Shown: in pieces, positions 58,856 through 64,000 of the stretch
How the letters are laid out: each line of letters opens with the position of its first letter
Numbering within the stretch: the first letter of the stretch is position 1
Source: an uncultured delta proteobacterium
Lineage (GTDB): Bacteria; Myxococcota_A; Polyangia; Haliangiales; Haliangiaceae
Reading direction: 5' to 3'
Assembly: GCA_900696455.1 (NCBI GenBank)
Contig: CAADGB010000279.1
Coordinates: 1-64,000, forward strand
DNA length: 64,000 nt
Program-made: the position numbers and the translations under genes
Notes under the pieces: generated by a model
The model's input: the letters and a program-made list of their open reading frames with translations, nothing else
The model's database searches: none
Told to the model about the DNA's origin: nothing

Positions 58856-60400
58856 CTAGCGCGGCAGGAGGCTGCCCTCGCCGCGCCGGCGCAGCTCGTC
58901 GCGGTGCTCCTCGATGAGCTTCACGAACAGCTCGGCCAGCTCGGGATCGAACTGGGTGCCGGCGCAGCGGTCGATCTCGCCCACCGCCACCTCGTGGGGC
59001 AGGGCGCGGCGGTAGGCGCGGTCCGAGGTCATGGCGTCGTAGGCGTCGGCGACGGCGACGATGCGGCCGACCAGCGGGATGTTGTGGCCGGACAGGCCGC
59101 GCGGGTAGCCGCCGCCGTCCCACCACTCGTGGTGGCACCAGCAGCCGTCGATGAGGCCGTGCAGGCAGGGCACGGGGTCGAGGATGCGCTTGCCCTTCTC
59201 CGGGTGCTGGCGGAAGACCCGGACCTCGTCGGGGGTGAGCTTGCCCGGCTTGTTGAGCATGTCGTAGCGCACGCCCAGCTTGCCGATGTCGTGCATGACG
59301 CCGGCCTCGACGATGCGGCGGATCTCGGGGTCGGGCAGGGTCAGGCCGCGGGCGATGAGCGCGGCGTAGCGGGCGACGCGCTCGCTGTGGCCGCGGGTGT
59401 AGAGGTCGGTCTCCTCGAGGGCCTGGGCGAAGCCCGCCACCGTCGACTGGAAGGTCTCCTCCAGCACCTCGTTGGCGGCGCGCAGCTCGTCGTTGCGCAT
59501 GCGCAGGTCGTCGTAGAGCCGGGCGTTGTCGATGGCGCCGGCCGCCCGCGAGCCGAGGACGGTCAGCATCTTGCGATGACCCTCGTCGAACTTCTTGCCG
59601 CGGGTGAAGCTGTAGACGTTGAGCACGCCGATCACCGCGGCCCCGACCTGCAGCGGCACCGACAGGAACGACTGCAGCTCGCCGCCGGGCGCGGCGGCGC
59701 CGACGAAGAAGCGGCTGGCGCTCTCGCCGTGCGAGACCACCGGCTGGCCGCGGTCGAAGCGCTCGACCAGGAGCTCGAAGGCCGGGGTCGGCACCGCCGG
59801 CGCGCCGGCGGCCGGGCCCACCAGCTTGACCCGCTCCTCGTAGCGGCCGGTGCGGAGGTCGCGGAGGTGGAGGGTGGCGACGTCGGCGTCGGTCTCGGCC
59901 AGCGCCGCCTTGAGGATGGTGTCGAGGATGTGGTCGAGGTCGAGGCTGGTGGCCAGGGCCTCGCTGACCTGGTAGATCGTCAGCGCCTCGCGCAGGCGGA
60001 TGTTCTCGGCCTGGAGCTGCTGGCGGTAGAGGCCGCGCTGGACGACGTGGATGACCTCCTCGACCTTGAACGGCTTGAGGATGTAGTCGTAGGCGCCGCG
60101 CTTCATCGCCTCGATCGCGGTCTCGACCGTGCCGAAGCCGGTCATGATCACGGTCAGGACGTTGATGTTCTCCTCGGTCAGCTTCTCCAGGAGCTGCAGC
60201 CCCGACAGCCGCGGCATCTTGAGATCGGAGATGACGAGGTCGTAGGCGCGCAGGCGCAGCTCCTCGAGCGCCTTCTGGCCGTCCTCGGCGGACGCCACGT
60301 GGTAGCCCTCGAGGGTCAGGAACTCGGCCAGGATCTCGCGGATCACCTTCTCGTCGTCGACGACGAGGATGCGCGCGGCCTCGCTCTCGCTGGTGGTCAT
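58856..60400 (-). CDS. Response regulator with GAF and HD-GYP domains
   Basis: A 514-residue protein. The receiver domain (about 10-125) has VVDDEKVIREIL, the phosphoacceptor Asp in LVISDLKMP, and the Lys of YILKPFKVEEV. A GAF domain (about 150-300) follows. The C-terminal HD-GYP domain has ARGHSERVARYAALIA, GVMHDIGKLGV (the HD pair), CHHEWWDGGGYPRGL (the GYP motif), and RIVAVADAYDAMTSDRAYR. All metal-binding residues look present, so it is a predicted cyclic di-GMP phosphodiesterase activated by a partner kinase. No kinase gene is adjacent. Confidence 0.93.
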   Translation of the reverse strand: MTTSESEAARILVVDDEKVIREILAEFLTLEGYHVASAEDGQKALEELRLRAYDLVISDLKMPRLSGLQLLEKLTEENINVLTVIMTGFGTVETAIEAMKRGAYDYILKPFKVEEVIHVVQRGLYRQQLQAENIRLREALTIYQVSEALATSLDLDHILDTILKAALAETDADVATLHLRDLRTGRYEERVKLVGPAAGAPAVPTPAFELLVERFDRGQPVVSHGESASRFFVGAAAPGGELQSFLSVPLQVGAAVIGVLNVYSFTRGKKFDEGHRKMLTVLGSRAAGAIDNARLYDDLRMRNDELRAANEVLEETFQSTVAGFAQALEETDLYTRGHSERVARYAALIARGLTLPDPEIRRIVEAGVMHDIGKLGVRYDMLNKPGKLTPDEVRVFRQHPEKGKRILDPVPCLHGLIDGCWCHHEWWDGGGYPRGLSGHNIPLVGRIVAVADAYDAMTSDRAYRRALPHEVAVGEIDRCAGTQFDPELAELFVKLIEEHRDELRRRGEGSLLPR

Positions 60401-60431
60401 CCCCGGCGGGTCCTGGCGGTCCGGGCCCGGG

Positions 60432-61268
60432 CTACGGCTGCGATCCGCCGGCCGCGTCGTCGGCGGGGGGGACCTGCTGGTCGCTGCGCGCGCCGTCGCC
60501 GCCCAGGGTCGTGCCGCCCGCGCCCATGGTCGGGTCGGTGCCGCGGGCCGGCGTGGGCGACATCGGGTCGGGGAACTGGCTCTTCTTGCCCAGGACCTTG
60601 TCGGCCTCGCCCTGGATCACGAGCCACTTCTGGCGGGCGCCCAGCGCCGCGTTCTTGGCGTCCTCGGCCTTGCGCCGCGAGGCGTCGGTGCGCTTGGCCC
60701 GCTGCGCCTCCTGCTGCACGAAGTTGTCGTAGTTGAAGCCGGGCGGGGCGATGTTGTTCTTCTGCGCCAGGCGGGCCTTGGCCAGCTCGAACTTGGCCTC
60801 CTGCCAGAAGGTGTTCTCCTGGGTGTAGCGGAGCAGGCGGTGCAGCCAGTTGCCGTAGGCGGTGTAGTACTTGACGCGCTCGTCGGCCGCGTTGCGGGCG
60901 AGCTCGGCGCCGCGCTTCTCGCGGGTGGCGTCGTTGATGCGGTTCTGATCGGCCGACTGCTCGGCGGCCTTGAGCCGGCTCGACGCGGAGTCGAGATCGA
61001 GCTTGGCGGCGCGGGCCTCGTTGCGGGCGACGTCGAGCTGGAGCTTCTGCTCGCGCTGGTCGGCCTCGGCCTTGGCCCGCTCGCGGTTGGCGACGTTGTG
61101 GTCGTTCTGGGCGGCGATGACCTCGGCCTGCTGGTCGACCGGGATCGCGGCGATGAAGCTCTCGTCGAACTTGCGGCCGAGCGGCGGCGGCGGGCCGTCG
61201 GACGGACCTCCGCAGGCGGCGACGACCAGGGACAGGAGCAGGATGGCCGATAGTGCGAGTCTCCTCAT
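60432..61268 (-). CDS. Coiled-coil lipoprotein
   Basis: A 278-residue lipoprotein (signal LLLSLVVAAC). Residues about 45-200 are a long charged helix rich in Ala, Glu, Lys and Arg (AKAEADQREQKLQLDVARNE), likely coiled coil. A Pro/Gly-rich tail follows. It lies upstream of the HD-GYP gene on the same strand, 31 bases apart, so the two may share a transcript. Function unknown. Confidence 0.8.
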   Translation of the reverse strand: MRRLALSAILLLSLVVAACGGPSDGPPPPLGRKFDESFIAAIPVDQQAEVIAAQNDHNVANRERAKAEADQREQKLQLDVARNEARAAKLDLDSASSRLKAAEQSADQNRINDATREKRGAELARNAADERVKYYTAYGNWLHRLLRYTQENTFWQEAKFELAKARLAQKNNIAPPGFNYDNFVQQEAQRAKRTDASRRKAEDAKNAALGARQKWLVIQGEADKVLGKKSQFPDPMSPTPARGTDPTMGAGGTTLGGDGARSDQQVPPADDAAGGSQP

Positions 61269-61348
61269 CGAGCCGAGCCTACTACAGAACGCGGCCGGGC
61301 GACGGAGGCGGGACGGCGCCGGACCGCCCGGGGTAGAGTGGGGCGAGC

Positions 61349-62158
<810 letters not shown>

Positions 62159-62162
62159 TCGC

Positions 62163-62202
62163 GGGACGGGCGGCGGGCGGCGGGTGGCGGGCGGCGGGCG
62201 GC
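62163..62202. repeat. G-rich tandem repeat after coaX
   Basis: Five or six copies of a GGCGGGC-like heptamer, with GGG runs at regular spacing. The plus strand could fold as a G-quadruplex. It fills the gap between coaX and the gene starting at 62265. Confidence 0.55.
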
Positions 62203-62264
62203 GACCGCGACGACGGGGCCGCCGGGGGCTGGCCGGCCGCCGCCGGGCGGCATACCCTGGGCCG

Positions 62265-63392
62265 GTGCCGCTCGCCCGCACGCCGCTCGACGCCTCCGCC
62301 CTGACCCGCCTGTCGCCGGCGGCGCAGAAGGCCCTCGCGCCCGGCCCCGGCCGCGCGATGGCGGCGCGCGGCCTCCTGCCGCTGCCCAGCCCGGCCGAGC
62401 TGGCGACCGTGCTCTACCACCTGGTCGCGAGCGATCCGGCGGTGGCGGCGGCGGCCCAGGCCAGCGCCCAGGGCCTGCCCGAGAAGGTGCTGGCGGCGGC
62501 GCTCGCCGACGCCGCGATCGATCCCCGCGTCCTCGACTGGCTGGCGCCGCGGGCGCGGGCGACGCCCGCCCTGTTCGAGGCCCTGGTGCTCAACCCCCGC
62601 GTCGACGACCTCACGATCGTCGACCTGGCGGGCGCCGGCGATCCGCGCGAGGTCGACCTCATCGCCGGCAACGAGCAGCGGCTCCTGCGCTGCCCCGACA
62701 TCATCGCCGCCATGTACGCCAACCCGCAGGCCCGGATGTCGACGGTCGATCGCGCGGTCGAGCTCGCGGTGCGCAACCAGGTCCGGGTCGGCGGCATCTC
62801 GGCGTGGGACGAGCTGGCGCGGGTCGTGGCCGGCAGCCCGTCGTCGTCGGTGGCGGCGGACGCCGACGCCGTGTTCGCCCAGGCCCTGGCCGGGGTGCAA
62901 GGCGTCGCCGACAGCGCGGTGGTGGCGAGCACCACCGACGACGCCGTCGAGGACACCGGCGGCGCGCCGGTGGTCGACGAGAAGCAGGTGCCGATCACCA
63001 AGATGTCGGTGCCGGCCAAGATCCGCCTGGCGTCCCTGGGCAACGCCTTCGCCCGCTCGCTGCTCATCCGCGACCCGATCCGCATGGTGGCGCTGGCGGC
63101 GATCAAGGCGCCGGGGGTGTCCGATCTCGAGGCCGCCAAGTACGCCGGCAACCACTCGCTCGACAACGACGTCATCCGCTACATCGCCACCCGCCGCGAG
63201 TGGACGCGCCTGTACGGCATCAAGAAGTCGCTGTGCATGAACCCCAAGACGCCGATCTCCGAGTCGTCGAAGATGCTCATCCACATGCGCGAGAGCGACG
63301 TCCGTCAGATCGCCAAGTCCAAGGGCGTGCCGTCGGCGGTGGTGGCGCAGGCGCGCAAGCTCATCTCCCAGCGCAGCGGCGGCGGCAAGTGA
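62265..63392 (+). CDS. Conserved-looking protein of unknown function
   Basis: GTG 62265; 375 residues, no signal peptide. The protein is all-helical. The N-terminal two-thirds have repeat-like helices (LPEKVLAAALADAAIDPRVL; LLRCPDIIAAMYANPQARMS), resembling HEAT-like or DUF2336-like sequence. The C-terminal part is well ordered (MSVPAKIRLASLGNAFAR; NPKTPISESSKMLIHMRE; VRQIAKSKGVPSAVVAQAR). It is coupled to the next gene by GTGA. I cannot assign a function. Confidence 0.72.
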   Translation: MPLARTPLDASALTRLSPAAQKALAPGPGRAMAARGLLPLPSPAELATVLYHLVASDPAVAAAAQASAQGLPEKVLAAALADAAIDPRVLDWLAPRARATPALFEALVLNPRVDDLTIVDLAGAGDPREVDLIAGNEQRLLRCPDIIAAMYANPQARMSTVDRAVELAVRNQVRVGGISAWDELARVVAGSPSSSVAADADAVFAQALAGVQGVADSAVVASTTDDAVEDTGGAPVVDEKQVPITKMSVPAKIRLASLGNAFARSLLIRDPIRMVALAAIKAPGVSDLEAAKYAGNHSLDNDVIRYIATRREWTRLYGIKKSLCMNPKTPISESSKMLIHMRESDVRQIAKSKGVPSAVVAQARKLISQRSGGGK

Positions 63393-63946
63393 GCGCCGAC
63401 GCCCGACCGTCGACCTCGCGCGCCGGGGCGGAGCCGGGCCCGGAGGGGGCGCCCGGGTTCCTGACCCGCTGGGGCCTGGCGGTGGCCGCGCCCCGCGCCG
63501 CCCTGCTGGTCGCCGACGATCCGCGCACCGCCGGCCGCGCCGCGGGCGATCTGGTGCGGGCGATCGCGGTGGTGCTGGTGGCCGCCCATACCCGCGAGCT
63601 GGTGGCCGCGGGCTGGGTCGCGGCCCGGGTCGGCGTCGGCGGCGCCGTGCCGGCGATCCTGCGCGCGGTGTCGGGCGCGTCGATGTTCCCGCTGGTGTTC
63701 GTCCTGGTCGCGTCGGTCGCGGTCACGGTGGCCGCCGGGCGGCGCCGTCACCTCGGCCGCGACTTCGATCTGGCATGCGTCGCCGCGCTGGCCCCGGTGA
63801 CCGTGAGCCTGGCCGCGGCGCTGTGGGTGCAGGCGGTGGCGCCCCTGGCGGCGACCGGGCGCGGCGTGGTGCTCGTCGCCGCGCTGGGCTGGGGCGGCGG
63901 CCTGGCCGCGCTCGGCGTGGTGGTGGCCCGGCGGAGGATGGCGTGA
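63389..63946 (+). CDS. Polytopic membrane protein of unknown function
   Basis: GTG overlaps the previous stop. The 185-residue product has about five hydrophobic helices (LVRAIAVVLVAAHTREL; MFPLVFVLVASVAVTVAAG; AALAPVTVSLAAALWV; VVLVAALGWGGGLAALGVVV). The spacing resembles Yip1-type membrane domains, but the match is loose. It sits in a run of three overlapping genes. Confidence 0.68.
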   Translation: MSADARPSTSRAGAEPGPEGAPGFLTRWGLAVAAPRAALLVADDPRTAGRAAGDLVRAIAVVLVAAHTRELVAAGWVAARVGVGGAVPAILRAVSGASMFPLVFVLVASVAVTVAAGRRRHLGRDFDLACVAALAPVTVSLAAALWVQAVAPLAATGRGVVLVAALGWGGGLAALGVVVARRRMA

Positions 63947-64000
63947 GCGAGCCGGTGACCCCGGTGGCGCCCGCGCCGTCGCCCGGGGCCGTCCCGTCGA
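63943..64000 (+). CDS. Start of a further gene, truncated by the window end
   Basis: GTG 63943 overlaps the previous stop (GTGA) and has GGAGG six bases upstream. Only 19 residues are visible (VSEPVTPVAPAPSPGAVPS). They are Pro/Ala-rich and consistent with a linker or tail. It continues the three-gene operon; the identity cannot be told. Confidence 0.55.
   Translation, partial: MSEPVTPVAPAPSPGAVPS

Overview
The window is very GC-rich and densely packed. It looks like a myxobacterium (Myxococcota, perhaps of the Haliangium/Kofleriaceae type). Pointers are two eukaryote-like Ser/Thr kinases, many lipoproteins, an outer-membrane barrel fused to a CFI-box-like surface tail, DUF1592/DUF1552 partners, and pervasive GTGA/ATGA start-stop overlaps with GTG and TTG starts. 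I see no rRNA, tRNA, CRISPR array, insertion sequence or phage gene.

Layout. 1-7.2 kb: a truncated TPR protein, a TPR-MshEN protein, a Ser/Thr kinase, a frameshifted Uma2-family gene, a Tat-exported PhoD phosphatase and a lipoprotein. 7.2-14.6 kb (minus): a six-repeat surface lipoprotein, a second lipoprotein with a clear terminator, and a STAND ATPase regulator with a C-terminal DNA-binding domain. 14.8-19.4 kb: type II topoisomerase subunits (parC-parE). 19.5-25.1 kb: an M23 peptidase, an NlpC/P60-like protein carrying an 11-base C tract, and a four-gene envelope operon. 25.4-32.6 kb (minus): a seven-gene polyamine-linked cassette. It encodes AdoMet decarboxylase, a double DUF4178/zinc-ribbon membrane protein, a small membrane protein, DUF350, a membrane-fused spermidine synthase, an exported FAD oxidoreductase and a His-rich polytopic membrane protein. 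32.7-37.6 kb: an OmpP1/FadL-like protein, then an ECF sigma/anti-sigma operon ending in two paralogous Cys-rich lipoproteins. 37.6-46 kb: truA, the CFI-box/barrel fusion, a MoxR-DUF58-transglutaminase operon and a Bax inhibitor-1 family protein. 46-53.9 kb: a large Ser/Thr kinase-TPR protein, an alpha/beta hydrolase, HflX, and two exported proteins. 54-64 kb: a DUF1592-DUF1552-cytochrome-like-barrel operon, an HD-GYP response regulator, a coiled-coil lipoprotein, coaX, and an unknown operon leaving the window.

Two things stand out. The first is the polyamine cassette, whose genes are almost all translationally coupled and which appears to act at the envelope. The second is a family of six tandem hexamer arrays (unit TCGGNY or its complement) scattered through the window. 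Three lie inside conserved genes: a kinase's extracytoplasmic linker, the activation segment of another kinase, and the N-domain of HflX. Three lie between genes. The unit is stop-free in all six frames, so an array of whole units can sit in any frame on either strand.

Functions are assigned from motifs read by eye. No database search was run.
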